From an uncultured Paracoccaceae bacterium (GTDB taxonomy: Bacteria > Pseudomonadota > Alphaproteobacteria > Rhodobacterales > Rhodobacteraceae): a DNA stretch of 64,000 bases. A program made the translations under genes and the position numbers. The notes under the pieces were generated by a model that searched no databases, was not told the origin of the DNA, and saw only the letters and a program-made list of their open reading frames with translations. Below, piece by piece: positions 25,217 through 35,000 of this stretch (its first letter is position 1; every line of letters begins with the position of its first letter). The stretch covers positions 1-64,000 of the forward strand of contig CALBSG010000160.1 of the NCBI GenBank assembly GCA_937927675.1, in the 5' to 3' direction.

Positions 25217-25693
25217 TCAGTTTGCCGGGGTTTGGGGTTGCGACCGGCGCGCCATTTCCTGCCGATAAAGGGCAAGGAAATCAACGGTGTCGATGTTCAA
25301 TGGTGGGAAGCCACCATCGCGTGTCACGTCCGAAATGATCCGGCGGACAAAGGGGAACAGCATGCGTGGGCATTCGATCAACAGGAACGGATGAAGCTGA
25401 TCTTCCGGAACGCCTTCCACATGGAAAATGCCGCCGTAATCCAACTCCAGCAGGAACAGCGTGTCGCCGTTGGCCTTGTTTTTCGAGGTCACCTTGAACT
25501 TGGTGACGATCTCGAACTGGTTGTCGGCTTGCCGCTTGCGGGCATCAAGGCTGACAGCCACCTGAATGTCAGGCTGCACATCGGTTCCGGTGATGCCCTT
25601 TTGCGCCACCATGTTTTCGAAAGACATGTCGCGCACAAACTGCGCCAGAACCGACATCCGCACCTGCGGGGTCGCGCCGTTATCTTCGGCCAT
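25217..25693 (-). CDS. secB: Protein-export chaperone SecB
   Basis: Tetrameric cytosolic chaperone that keeps preproteins unfolded for SecA. Family marks: 'MSVLAQFVRDMSFENM', 'DVQPDIQVAVSLDARK', 'FLLELDYGGIFHVEGVPEDQLHPFLLIECPRMLFPFVRRIISDVTRDGGFPPLNIDTVDFLALY'. ATG 25693 has AGGAG at 8 bases and gives 158 residues. It lies 57 bases downstream of fxsA in the same direction. Confidence 0.96.
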   Translation of the reverse strand: MAEDNGATPQVRMSVLAQFVRDMSFENMVAQKGITGTDVQPDIQVAVSLDARKRQADNQFEIVTKFKVTSKNKANGDTLFLLELDYGGIFHVEGVPEDQLHPFLLIECPRMLFPFVRRIISDVTRDGGFPPLNIDTVDFLALYRQEMARRSQPQTPAN

Positions 25694-25750
25694 TGCCGTC
25701 ACTCCTGCTGAACCAGTCGGCACCGTTCCTAGCAGGTCAGAACCACCGCC

Positions 25751-26197
25751 TCAACCTTGCGTCCACTTCGAAGGCGGTAACCTTTCATTGCGCGGATCAG
25801 GAACCACCTCAAACTCGGCATCAATGACGTCGTCACTCTCTCGCACGCCTTTTCGAAAGGTGAACGCAGACGCCGCAAGTCGCTGCCCCAAGAGTGCGAC
25901 CGCCAAGCGCTGTGTCATTGGGATCAACAGCAACAACCCCAATGTGCTGGTTAAAAAACCCGGAACGATCAGCAGGATCGCGGCAAACAGCGAAAGCCCG
26001 CTGCCGGCCAGTTGCATCAAAGGGTTGGCGTTGGCGCTGCGGCCAATGCGCCCGCCACGTCGCAAGATTGCAACCCCAAACGCCGTTGAGCAGAACACGA
26101 AAGCCAGCGTTCCCCAAACCCCAATCGCTGAGCCCAAGATCACGAAAAGCGCGATCTCAATCAACGGCACCGCCACAACAGCCAAGAAAACCGGCAT
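25751..26197 (-). CDS. fxsA: FxsA family inner-membrane protein
   Basis: A 148-residue protein of the FxsA family, named for suppression of F-plasmid exclusion of phage T7 in E. coli; its cellular role is unclear. It opens 'MPVFLAVVAVPLIEIALFVILGSAIGVWGTLAFVF', has 'GVAILRRGGR' and two further helices ('LSLFAAILLIVPGFLTSTLGLLLLIP'), then a hydrophilic tail ending 'VIDAEFEVVPD'. The open frame runs 250 codons further upstream; ATG 26197 with AAGGA in front fits the family N-terminus. Confidence 0.88.
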   Translation of the reverse strand: MPVFLAVVAVPLIEIALFVILGSAIGVWGTLAFVFCSTAFGVAILRRGGRIGRSANANPLMQLAGSGLSLFAAILLIVPGFLTSTLGLLLLIPMTQRLAVALLGQRLAASAFTFRKGVRESDDVIDAEFEVVPDPRNERLPPSKWTQG

Positions 26198-26308
26198 CGT
26201 CCCATCCTTTGACTGGGGCCCAACTAGACTTGCACGCCCCCAGCCCCTACATAAGATATCAGTCCCCCCGGCACCAACCCCGCCGGGAGCTTTTGTTCCG
26301 AGGTGTCC

Positions 26309-26968
26309 ATGAACTCTTCGCTTCTTCAGATTTTGGTCCTGGCAGGGATCGCAGTTTTTCTTATCCTGAAGCTGCGCGCTGTCCTTGGCACGCGCGAAGG
26401 CTTTGAAAAGCCTCCGGTTCCCGTGGATCAACTGCGCCCGCGCAGCAATCGGAACTTTGAGGTGATCGAAGGTGGGCCTGATCGGGACATCACTGATCAT
26501 GTCGCCGAAGGCTCGAACGCCGCCCGCGCGTTGGCGCAGATGAAGCAGGCCGAGCCGGGCTTTTCGGTGTCCGAATTCCTTAAGGGTGCGCGCGGCGCCT
26601 ATGAGATGATCCTGCTGGCCTTTGAGCGTGGTGATATTGAGCCGATCCGGCCGTTCCTGAATGACGAGGTTGAGGCAAGTTTCGCGCAGGCCATCAGTGC
26701 CCGTCAGCGTGAAGGGCTTACAATCGAGGCGAATTTCGTCGGGCTGCGCGAAATGACGCTGGAAGATGCCGACTATGACGCCACCACTCGGATCGCTGAA
26801 ATCACTGTGCGCTTTACGGGTGAGCTGACCTCGGTCGTGAAAAATGCTGCCGGAGACGTGGTCGATGGCCATCCTACCAGCGTCAAGCGTCAGCGCGATG
26901 CTTGGACGTTTGCGCGACCGATGGGCGTGCAGGACCCGAACTGGCAACTGGTCGCGACTGGGGACTGA
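26309..26968 (+). CDS. timA: Tim44/TimA-family membrane-anchored protein
   Basis: Bacterial relative of mitochondrial Tim44. One N-terminal membrane helix (about residues 5-22, 'LLQILVLAGIAVFLILKL') is followed by a linker and a C-terminal Tim44-like domain from about residue 85: 'FSVSEFLKGARGAYEMILLAFERGDIEPIRPFLNDEVEASFAQAI' ... 'DAWTFARPMGVQDPNWQLVATGD'. The domain faces the cytoplasm. ATG 26309 follows GAGG by 5 bases; a GTG two codons earlier is the alternative. It overlaps mltA. Confidence 0.88.
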   Translation: MNSSLLQILVLAGIAVFLILKLRAVLGTREGFEKPPVPVDQLRPRSNRNFEVIEGGPDRDITDHVAEGSNAARALAQMKQAEPGFSVSEFLKGARGAYEMILLAFERGDIEPIRPFLNDEVEASFAQAISARQREGLTIEANFVGLREMTLEDADYDATTRIAEITVRFTGELTSVVKNAAGDVVDGHPTSVKRQRDAWTFARPMGVQDPNWQLVATGD

Positions 26969-27993
26969 TGCGTGCCGTCCTTGCCCTTTGCCTTGCGGCG
27001 CTGGTTATGACCGGGGCGACCAAGGCCCCGGCCCAGATGCTCGATTTTGAGGCATTGGAGGGCTGGGACGACGATGATCATCGCGCCGCGCTCGTGTCCT
27101 TTCTGGAAACGTGTGACAAACTGACGGACCCGGATTGGCGCCCGATCTGCGCCTTTGCGGGCGATGCTGGGGCGTCGGATGCCTCGGCGAAAAGCTTCTT
27201 CGAACTCTTTTTCAAACCCGTCCTCATCGGCACCCCCCCCGCGCTGTTCACGGGCTATTACGAGCCTGTGTTGAACGGCGCGCTGACCCCGAGTGTGCGC
27301 TATTCCCACCCGATCTACCGCAAACCGCCAGAGTTGGCCGAAGGACAGACCTATCTGGACCGCTCTGCCATTGAGGCTGGCGCCTTGCGTGGCCGGGGGC
27401 TGGAACTGGCATGGCTTGAAGACCCGGTTGAGGTTTATTTCCTGCATATTCAAGGGTCTGGCCGTATCCGCCTGCCCGATGGCCGGATGATGCGGGTGGG
27501 CTATGGCGGCAAAAATGGCCATCCCTATCGCTCCATCGGTCAAGAGATGATCCGGCGCGGCAGCCATACCCCCGATCAACTTTCAGCCCAGGAAATCAAA
27601 TCCTGGGTTCGTCGCAGTGGCAGCGCGGGCAGCGCCATGCTGAACCACAATCCATCCTATGTGTTCTTTCGCAAGCTGGAAGATCTTCCCGATGACAAGG
27701 GACCGATCGGCGCGATGGGGCGGTCGATCACCGGCCTGCGGTCTGTCGCCATTGACCCCGACTATACCCCTTTGGGCGCGCCGGTATGGATCGAAAAGAA
27801 TGGGGCTGATCCGCTGCGCCGCCTGATGGTTGCGCAAGACACCGGCGGGGCGATCAAGGGCATGCAGCGCGCCGATATCTTCTATGGCACTGGCGATGCG
27901 GCAGGTGAGGCGGCGGGCACGGTGAAGGACAGCGGTCGGCTGATCGTGCTTTTGCCCATCGACCGCGCCTATGCGATGCTTCCGGAAGGTTGA
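26968..27993 (+). CDS. mltA: Membrane-bound lytic murein transglycosylase A
   Basis: Cleaves peptidoglycan with 1,6-anhydro-muropeptide formation. Signal peptide at residues 1-23 (no lipobox seen), MltA domain with 'LFTGYYEPVLNGAL', 'LAWLEDPVEVYFLHIQGSGRIRLPDGRMMRVGYGGKNGHPY', and the C-terminal 3D domain 'MVAQDTGGAIKGMQRADIFYGTGDAAGEAAG' with its catalytic Asp. 341 residues. ATG overlaps the timA stop (TGATG). Its products would feed the AmgK/MurU and Nag recycling enzymes encoded elsewhere in the window. Confidence 0.93.
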   Translation: MRAVLALCLAALVMTGATKAPAQMLDFEALEGWDDDDHRAALVSFLETCDKLTDPDWRPICAFAGDAGASDASAKSFFELFFKPVLIGTPPALFTGYYEPVLNGALTPSVRYSHPIYRKPPELAEGQTYLDRSAIEAGALRGRGLELAWLEDPVEVYFLHIQGSGRIRLPDGRMMRVGYGGKNGHPYRSIGQEMIRRGSHTPDQLSAQEIKSWVRRSGSAGSAMLNHNPSYVFFRKLEDLPDDKGPIGAMGRSITGLRSVAIDPDYTPLGAPVWIEKNGADPLRRLMVAQDTGGAIKGMQRADIFYGTGDAAGEAAGTVKDSGRLIVLLPIDRAYAMLPEG

Positions 27994-27996
27994 GCT

Positions 27997-28608
27997 ATGG
28001 CCCGTCGCCGTTCCCTGCGCCCCGAGGAGGCGGAAATCTGGGCTGCTGTTGCACGCACCGCGCGGCCTATGCATCCAGGCCGGCAGTTGTTTCTGAAAGA
28101 GGTGGAGGCACCTGCGCATGCTGTGTCGTTTCACCCGGAAACGCCCGCGCCGCATGGTCATGCCCAGCCGCGCGTGCCGTTTTTCCAGCTTGGCGAAAAG
28201 TCAAAGCCTGCTTCACGCATTGATCTGACGCCAACCCCTGCGCAGGCGCTTGCCGCTGCGCCCTTGCAGATGGATGCCAAGACCCACGGCAAGATGACCC
28301 GTGGCAAGCTGACGCCCGAGGCCCGGATCGACCTGCATGGCATGACCCTGTCCGAGGCGCATCCGGAACTGATCCGCTTTGTCTTGAACGCGCAATCCGA
28401 TGGCATGCGGTTGGTGCTGGTCATCACCGGCAAGGGCAAGCGCGGCGAAGACATTGGCCCCATTCCACAGCGTATGGGGGTCTTGCGCCATCAGGTACCG
28501 CAATGGCTGCGTCTGCCACCCTTGGGGCAGGCCGTGCAGCAGGTCGCCGAGGCGCACCTGCGCCATGGCGGTTCGGGCGCCTATTACGTTTATCTGCGCC
28601 GCCGCTGA
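27997..28608 (+). CDS. Smr-domain protein (MutS2 C-terminal-like nuclease domain)
   Basis: A 203-residue protein with a basic N-terminal half and a C-terminal Smr domain from about residue 105: 'RIDLHGMTLSEAHPELIRFVL', 'LVLVITGKGKRG', 'GVLRHQVPQWLRLPPLG', ending 'GGSGAYYVYLRRR'. Smr domains are nucleic-acid binding or endonucleolytic; alphaproteobacterial stand-alone versions are uncharacterised. It starts 3 bases after mltA, as the last gene of timA-mltA-smr. Confidence 0.88.
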   Translation: MARRRSLRPEEAEIWAAVARTARPMHPGRQLFLKEVEAPAHAVSFHPETPAPHGHAQPRVPFFQLGEKSKPASRIDLTPTPAQALAAAPLQMDAKTHGKMTRGKLTPEARIDLHGMTLSEAHPELIRFVLNAQSDGMRLVLVITGKGKRGEDIGPIPQRMGVLRHQVPQWLRLPPLGQAVQQVAEAHLRHGGSGAYYVYLRRR

Positions 28609-29709
28609 TTACTGGTTCACTTCTGCGGCGATGTCCGCAACCGGTGTCAGCACGATCTGCGTGGCGTTCTGTACGGTCATCACGACGCCGGACACCAGAC
28701 CCACACGCTTGGCGCGGTCAGCCTCAAACGCACCTTCGATCTGCCCGACTCCGTCCAGCAACCGTATCAGGGCCGGGCTATCGCCCAGCGTGAAATGGCC
28801 CGCCCCTTCGCTGAACTGCCCGACATCCATGAACGTCACCTTCAGATCGGCCACCTTCGACACGTCTGACAGCGACCCCAAGCGTTCCTTTTGTCCGGTC
28901 AGTCGCGCCGAAAGGCCCAGCATCTTGTCGCGGTCCGAGCCGACGATCAGGAACGGTTGCGGAAGTTCGCCCATCGCATGGGCCTGCATGCGGAACAGAT
29001 CCACGTCGATATCGGGTGAGATCAGAAGCACGCCGGCAAGCCGATCCAGCGTCTTGCGGTCGCCCCGGATCGCGCTTTGACGCAGGGCTTCCATCGCGAG
29101 ATTTGACCCCATGGAGTGGGCCACCAAAAGGATACGCTGTGCACCTGCGGCCGCCACCTCGTCTATCAGCCGTTCCAATCCGTCGCGGGCGAACATCGCC
29201 GAGTCGCGGTCATAAACATAGCCAAGCGGCCTGGCCGCCGAGGGCCAGGCGTAATGCACCACGGCCCCGGGCAATTCCAGATCGTGCGCGAACTGCGCGA
29301 TGCGATACAGCCCTTCGGAAAAGTTGTTGTTATAGCCGTGAATGAAGATGACCGCTTCGTTGCCATTTGCGGCAAGTTGGCGCTTCAGATCGGCCCGAAA
29401 TGCCTTGTCTTCGGGGTAAAGCACTTCGTTTGTGGTCAAGAAATGCCGCTGGGGATTGGGTGGCGCAAAGCGGGATGGCCAGTTGATCTCGCCCACCTCA
29501 CGCAGCGGGGGGATGGAGATGTCATAGCGGGCGAAGTGAAGCTTCTCCGACCGGTCAGGCCCAAACCCCCCTGCTTCCAGTTGACGTGTTGTCGCGATGA
29601 AAACCGGCGTGACTTGCCCCACCGATGCCGCCGACGGGTCAAAGGTGATCGCCCCGCGCGGCGTGCAAGCGAGAAGAAGCGACAGACCGATGGCGAGGAC
29701 GATGCGCAA
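28609..29709 (-). CDS. Lipoprotein alpha/beta hydrolase (DUF900 family)
   Basis: About 366 residues. The N-terminus has a short hydrophobic stretch and a lipobox 'LLLACTP', so it is predicted to be a lipid-anchored envelope protein. The hydrolase core shows 'VFIATTRQ', the 'EAVIFIHGYNNNFSEGLYR' oxyanion region, the nucleophile elbow 'ILLVAHSMGSNLAMEAL', 'GVLLISPDIDVDLF' and a C-terminal His ('GAGHFTLGDSPA'). DUF900 function is unknown; esterase-like activity is plausible. No ATG gives a compact signal peptide; I place the start at TTG 29709, 13 bases after hslU with AAAAGG in front. A longer start inside hslU cannot be excluded. Confidence 0.8.
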   Translation of the reverse strand: MRIVLAIGLSLLLACTPRGAITFDPSAASVGQVTPVFIATTRQLEAGGFGPDRSEKLHFARYDISIPPLREVGEINWPSRFAPPNPQRHFLTTNEVLYPEDKAFRADLKRQLAANGNEAVIFIHGYNNNFSEGLYRIAQFAHDLELPGAVVHYAWPSAARPLGYVYDRDSAMFARDGLERLIDEVAAAGAQRILLVAHSMGSNLAMEALRQSAIRGDRKTLDRLAGVLLISPDIDVDLFRMQAHAMGELPQPFLIVGSDRDKMLGLSARLTGQKERLGSLSDVSKVADLKVTFMDVGQFSEGAGHFTLGDSPALIRLLDGVGQIEGAFEADRAKRVGLVSGVVMTVQNATQIVLTPVADIAAEVNQ

Positions 29710-29722
29710 TATGCTGACCTTT

Positions 29723-31021
29723 TTAAAGGACGTAGCGCGAAATGTCGGCGGATCGAGACAGCGCGCCAAGATGGGTTTCGACAAAGCCCGCATCCACAGT
29801 CACGCTATCGCCCGAACGGTCCGGCGCGGTGAAGGAAAGCTCCTCAAACACGCGCTCCATCACTGTATATAGCCTGCGTGCGCCGATGTTTTCCACGCTG
29901 CGGTTTACCTCGGCGGCAATCCGCGCCAGTGCGGCAATGCCATCGGCGGTGAAACTTACAGCGACGTCTTCGGTTGCCATCAGGGCAGAATATTGCCGGG
30001 TCAGGGCATTGTCCGTTTCGGTCAGGATGCGCACGAAATCGTCTTCGGTCAGCGGGGCCAGCTCTACCCGGATCGGCAGACGGCCCTGCAATTCCGGCAA
30101 AAGATCCGACGGCTTCGCGATATGGAACGCACCCGAGGCGATGAAAAGGATATGGTCGGTTTTCACCGGACCGTACTTGGTGGAAACGGTCGTGCCCTCG
30201 ATCAGGGGCAGCAAATCCCGCTGTACGCCTTCGCGGCTGACATCTGCGCCACGTGCGTCTGAGCGGGCGCAGATCTTGTCGATCTCATCCAAGAACACGA
30301 TGCCATTTTCCTGCACCGCTTCCAGCGCGGTGGCCTTCACCGCCTCATCATCCAAAAGTTTGTCCGCCTCTTGGCCAATCAGCAGGTCATAGCTGTCGGC
30401 CACCGTCACCTTTTTGCGGGTGCTGCGCCCGCCAAAGGCTTTGAACAGGTCATTCAGCCCCTGCATCTGGTTTTCCATACCCGGCATCATGCCGAACATG
30501 CCTTGCGGCGCGGCGGTTTCCTGCACTTCGATCTCGATCATCGTGCCATCAAGTTCGCCGCGCTTCAGCTTGCCGCGAAACATATCGCGGGTTTGTTCGC
30601 GGGCGTCTTTTCCGGCCAAAGCCTCGATCACGCGGTCTTCGGCGGCCTTTTGGGCGCGGGCACGCACGTCGTCACGCATCCGGGCGCGGGTGTCGATCAT
30701 CGCGGCATCGACCAGATCGCGGATGATGCTGTCGACATCGCGACCGACATAGCCGACTTCGGTAAACTTGGTCGCTTCAACCTTCAGGAAGGGTGCCTTG
30801 GCCAGTTTGGCCAAACGCCGGGAAATTTCGGTTTTGCCAACGCCTGTCGGACCGATCATCAGAATGTTCTTCGGGTAAACCTCATCGCGCAGATCATCGG
30901 CCAGATGCTTGCGCCGCCAGCGATTGCGCAGGGCGACCGCGACGGCGCGTTTGGCCTCACGCTGGCCGATGATGTGGCGATCCAGTTCTGAAACGATTTC
31001 GCGCGGGGTCAGGTTGGTCAT
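29723..31021 (-). CDS. hslU: ATP-dependent protease ATPase subunit HslU
   Basis: AAA+ unfoldase that feeds the HslV peptidase. 'LTPREIVSELDRHIIGQREAKRAVAVALRNRWRR' N-terminus, Walker A 'MIGPTGVGKTEISRRLAKLAKAPF', 'EATKFTEVGYVGRDVDSIIRDL', Walker B 'GIVFLDEIDKI', and the C-terminal 'SRYVL'-like tail (ISRYVL) that docks into HslV. 432 residues. It overlaps hslV by four bases. Confidence 0.97.
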   Translation of the reverse strand: MTNLTPREIVSELDRHIIGQREAKRAVAVALRNRWRRKHLADDLRDEVYPKNILMIGPTGVGKTEISRRLAKLAKAPFLKVEATKFTEVGYVGRDVDSIIRDLVDAAMIDTRARMRDDVRARAQKAAEDRVIEALAGKDAREQTRDMFRGKLKRGELDGTMIEIEVQETAAPQGMFGMMPGMENQMQGLNDLFKAFGGRSTRKKVTVADSYDLLIGQEADKLLDDEAVKATALEAVQENGIVFLDEIDKICARSDARGADVSREGVQRDLLPLIEGTTVSTKYGPVKTDHILFIASGAFHIAKPSDLLPELQGRLPIRVELAPLTEDDFVRILTETDNALTRQYSALMATEDVAVSFTADGIAALARIAAEVNRSVENIGARRLYTVMERVFEELSFTAPDRSGDSVTVDAGFVETHLGALSRSADISRYVL

Positions 31022-31575
31022 TTGGCGATGGCCTCCACCGTCAGGTTGCCATTGGTGTAAACACAGATGTCGGCGGCAATCGCCATGGCACGGCGCGCGA
31101 TGTCTTCGGCTGGAAGATCGCTGTGCATCAGCCCCCGCGCGGCAGCGAGCGCAAAGTTCCCGCCCGAGCCGATGGCGGCCACATCATGTTCGGGTTCTAG
31201 CACATCGCCTGCGCCGGTGATGACATAAAGATCAGCCCCATCTGTGACGATCAGCATGGCCTCAAGGTTGCGCAGGTATTTATCCATACGCCAGTCTTTC
31301 GCCAGTTCGACACAGGCCCGCGCCAGTTGCCCCGGTGCGCCTTCCAGCTTTTTCTCTAGCCGTTCCAATAGGGTAAAGGCGTCCGCGGTTGATCCCGCAA
31401 AGCCGCAAACCACATCATGCCCACCCGGCGTCAAGCGGCGCACCTTGCGAGCTGTACCTTTGATAACGGTATTGCCCAAGGACACCTGCCCGTCGCCTGC
31501 GACCACCACTTGGCCACCGCGACGCACGGCCAAAATGGTCGTTCCGTGCCAGCCGGGAAATTTGTCATCCGCCAT
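31018..31575 (-). CDS. hslV: ATP-dependent protease peptidase subunit HslV
   Basis: Proteasome-like threonine protease. 'WHGTTILAVRRGGQVVVAGDGQVSLGNTVIKGTARKVRRL' near the start; the catalytic threonine is exposed by cleavage after Gly11. 'GFAGSTADAFTLLERLEKKLE' and 'AIGSGGNFALAAARGL' follow. ATG 31575 has GGAGA at 7 bases; in-frame ATGs at 31587 and 31599 are less likely. 185 residues. First gene of hslV-hslU-lipoprotein hydrolase. Confidence 0.96.
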   Translation of the reverse strand: MADDKFPGWHGTTILAVRRGGQVVVAGDGQVSLGNTVIKGTARKVRRLTPGGHDVVCGFAGSTADAFTLLERLEKKLEGAPGQLARACVELAKDWRMDKYLRNLEAMLIVTDGADLYVITGAGDVLEPEHDVAAIGSGGNFALAAARGLMHSDLPAEDIARRAMAIAADICVYTNGNLTVEAIAK

Positions 31576-31614
31576 GGGGTTCTCCATCGTTTGGGGCAAT
31601 ATGGAAGCGGGCGC

Positions 31615-31650
31615 GAGAAAACAAAAGGGCGGCCGCGCAGGACCGCCCTT
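31615..31650 (-). terminator. Rho-independent terminator after trxA
   Basis: On the minus strand the stem AAGGGCGG/CCGCCCTT is followed by TTTTGTTTTC. It lies 22 bases past the trxA stop and separates the trxA operon from hslV. Confidence 0.85.
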
Positions 31651-31671
31651 GGAAAAACGCTGATCTACGGA

Positions 31672-31998
31672 TCAGATTGCCGATTGAATCCAAGTTGCCA
31701 GCGCTGCTTTGGGGGCCGCGCCGATTTTGTTCGACACAACTTGCCCGTCCTTGAACAGGAACAGCGCCGGGATACCGCGAACACCCAAGACCGCCGGGCT
31801 GTCGGGGTTTTCGTCCACGTTGACCTTCACAATCTTGACCTTGCCCGCATATTCGGCGGCAAGCTCTTCCAGAGCCGGGCCGATCTGGCGGCAGGGGCCG
31901 CACCATTCGGCCCAGAAATCGACCACGACAGGAATGTTCGACTTGCGAACTTCGGCGTCAAAAGTGGCATCGGTGACGGCGACGGTATTGGCACCCAT
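31672..31998 (-). CDS. trxA: Thioredoxin
   Basis: A 108-residue dithiol-disulfide oxidoreductase. Active site WCGPC within 'VVDFWAEWCGPCRQIGPALEELAAEYAGKVKIVKVNVDENPDSPAVLGVRGIPALFLFKDGQ', including the cis-proline loop 'RGIPAL'. It lies 58 bases after addA and ends the tsaE-to-trxA run, followed by an intrinsic terminator. Confidence 0.97.
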   Translation of the reverse strand: MGANTVAVTDATFDAEVRKSNIPVVVDFWAEWCGPCRQIGPALEELAAEYAGKVKIVKVNVDENPDSPAVLGVRGIPALFLFKDGQVVSNKIGAAPKAALATWIQSAI

Positions 31999-32056
31999 AG
32001 CGGGACTCCTGAGGGAAAAGATCAGAGACTGAAGCTAGGGATGTGGGGGCGGAACG

Positions 32057-35000
32057 TCAAGGGATAGCGGCGCGGTCCAGTGCCGCACTCATGATATCGG
32101 GGGCAAGCGGCATCAACTGCGCGCTCCGTGTCCACAGGATAAAGGGCTGCACAGAGCGACCAGGATAGACCTGCCGCAGGGCGGCAACATAGGCGCCCAT
32201 CTGGCGCAGGATCCCTTCAGGCACCTGATCTGCCGACTTCGGCACCACGGTATTGGATTTGAAATCGACGATGGTGATGCGGTCGGCGGTCACGATCAGA
32301 CGGTCGATGCTGCCGCTGATCAGACTGCTGCCGATCCGCGCACAGAAAGGCGCCTCGGCCAAGCTGTCGGGCGTGAAAAGCCATGCAAGATCTGACGTTT
32401 GCAGCAATCTTTGCGCTTCCTCCAGCGCGTCGCTGCATAGCGTCGCATCGGGGATCAGGTTGGCGGCGGCGCTGGGCCAATCCGCCGGTGCAAAGGCGGG
32501 CAGATGTTCCAAAAGCAGGTGAACCGCCGTGCCGCGCGCCTTGGCCTGATCCTCGGTCAGGGAAAGGCTTTCGCCGGGCAGGGCCTTGGCACCACCAAGG
32601 TCTGAGGGGGACAGGGGTTGTGCCGGGCGCTGTGCCTCGGGTGCGGCTATGTTGGCCCATGCGGGCAGGGCGGCTTCGGTGTCTTTCGCCTCAGACGACG
32701 TCAAGATTGCAGCGGGCCACTCGCCATTGGCCAAGCGCAACACGCCGCCTGCGATGGTTTCTGCCCCGCGGGCGCGCATCGCCCGTTCGACCAGCCGATA
32801 CCACGCCCAATCCTGTACCGGTTTCGGGCCTTCTTTGCGGTCTGTCTTGGCATCGCCTGCGCCTGCGACGATGAGCCAGCTGCGTGGCCGTGTCAGGGCA
32901 ACGTAAAGCAAGCGCGCGCTTTCGGCGGCCTGATCGGTCTTGCGCCGGGCGCGGGTGTCGCGGATCGCTGCGGGCGAGGCGTCGGCCGGGGTTTTCCACA
33001 CCGGCAGACCATCGGGCAGACGGTAGATCTCATCCAGATCGCGCGGGTTTCGGTCGGTTGTGTCGGGTAGAATGACGATGGGGGCCTCTAGCCCCTTGGC
33101 GCCATGCACCGTCATCACGCGGATCTTGTCGCCCGCGCCATCCATCTGACGCTTGACGGTGATGTCGTCGGTTTCCATCCAAATCAGAAAACCGGTTAGG
33201 CTGGGAACCTCGGATTGTTCATAGGCCAGTGCCTGAGACAGCAGTTCGTCAATGCCGTCTTCTGCCTCGTCTCCAAGCCGGGCGAGCATGCGCTGGCGCC
33301 CGTGATGCCGGGTCAGAACCCTGTCGAGCAGGTCGAAGGGCCGCAAAAAATCTGCCTGATCGCGCAGGTCGTGCAACATGCGCAACGTGTCATGGTCCGC
33401 CGGATAGTCTCGCAGCGCCTCCCATAAATAGCCCTTGCGGCCATGGGCCAGACGGAAAAGTTCGTCCTCGCCCCAACCGCAGAGCGGTGAGCGCAAGACG
33501 GCTGCGAGAGCGAGGTCGTCTTCCGGTGTTGCGAGGAACGATAGGAGTGCGGCAAGGTCTTTGACGGCAAGTTCCCCGCCGAGTTTCAGGCGATCTGCCC
33601 CTGCAATCGGTAGACCCTGTTGCTTGCAGGCCCGGATGATTTCGCTGAACAACGCAGACCGGCGCTGGACGAGGATCAGGAAATCGCCGGCATGAATGGC
33701 GCGCGGCTGGCCTTTCTCATCGGGAATTGCGGTTCCGGCGGCGATCAGCGCATGGATTTCTGCGGCGATCTTATTGGCGAGCTGGGCCGTATGGTGGGTT
33801 TCGCTGATAAGATCGACAGGATCATCCCAATTCTCATCTTCTTCGGCTTTGACCGGTTCGATCAGGGGCCAAAGATCAACCCGGCCGGGCAATTGCGCGT
33901 GAAAGGCAAGGTGGTTGGGCGCATCACCCAAGGCCCGGTTAAAGCCTTCGCGGAAGGTTTCATCCACCAAATTCAAGATGGCCGAGGCGGAGCGGAATGA
34001 GTGCAGCAGTTCCATATCCGCAAAGGTTTTGCTGACTGCCGCGAATTTGGTTTGGAAGAGGGCGTGCTTGTCGTCAAAGGCGGCGACGTCTGCGCCTTGG
34101 AAGGAATAGATCGACTGCTTTTTGTCGCCCACGACGAACAAGGTTCGCTCACGGTCCGCTTGCGCGCCTTCGCCGGCGGTGAATTCTTCGGCCAGAAGTT
34201 CGATCACCTTCCACTGGTCGGGCGAGGTGTCTTGCGCTTCATCTACCAAAATGTGGTCAATGCCGCCGTCCAGCCGATACAGCACCCATTGGGCGACCGA
34301 ACGGTCGGTCAAAAGCCCCTTTGCCCGCGCAATCAGGTCGTCGAAATCAAGCCAGCCGCGCAGGGATTTGGCCCGTTCGTAGATTGGTAGAAACGCGGCT
34401 GCAAAGCGGTGGAGCGCCCGAGTCTTGGCGGTCGCCTCTAGCCCGATGCGGCGCGGGCGGGCCTGTTCGATGCGCAGCATCAGCGCGTTCAGCTGATCCA
34501 TCCGATGCGCAAAACTGATGCGGGCGTCTTTGGTTGGGAAGGCGTCAATCTTGGCGGTCAGGCGTTTGTCGACGTCTTTGACCTCGTCGCTGTGCAAAAG
34601 CAGCTTTTCCAGAACGATCAATTCGGCAAAGCCCGGGGTGTCGAGGTTGAGCGCAGCCAGACGGGTCGCCGCCTTTTGGTCATTTGTGCCGCTTGCGTGC
34701 AGGATCGGCAGAAGGCCCGAGATCAGCGTGGCTTCATTGCCAAGAAAGCTGTCTGCCATGAGTTTGGCCGCGCTGTCGGCTGGATCAAGGCCAAAGGCCG
34801 ACTTCAGCCCGGCCTCATCCGTGGTCTGGGTAAAGCCGTGACGCGCGCCGGTGACTTGCTCCATCAGGGCAGTGAAATCTTCACCCGTGTAGATGCCGGC
34901 CATTTCCGCCATCACCTCTGGCGCAAGGCTTTCGGCCATTTCTTCGACGATCTGCGCCCGCAAAAGCTTTGCCGCCCGGTCATCCAATTCGCGAAAGCCC

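Noticed and set aside
26198..26947. 250-codon upstream extension of fxsA
   Set aside because: It is antisense to timA, and the family N-terminus begins at 26197.
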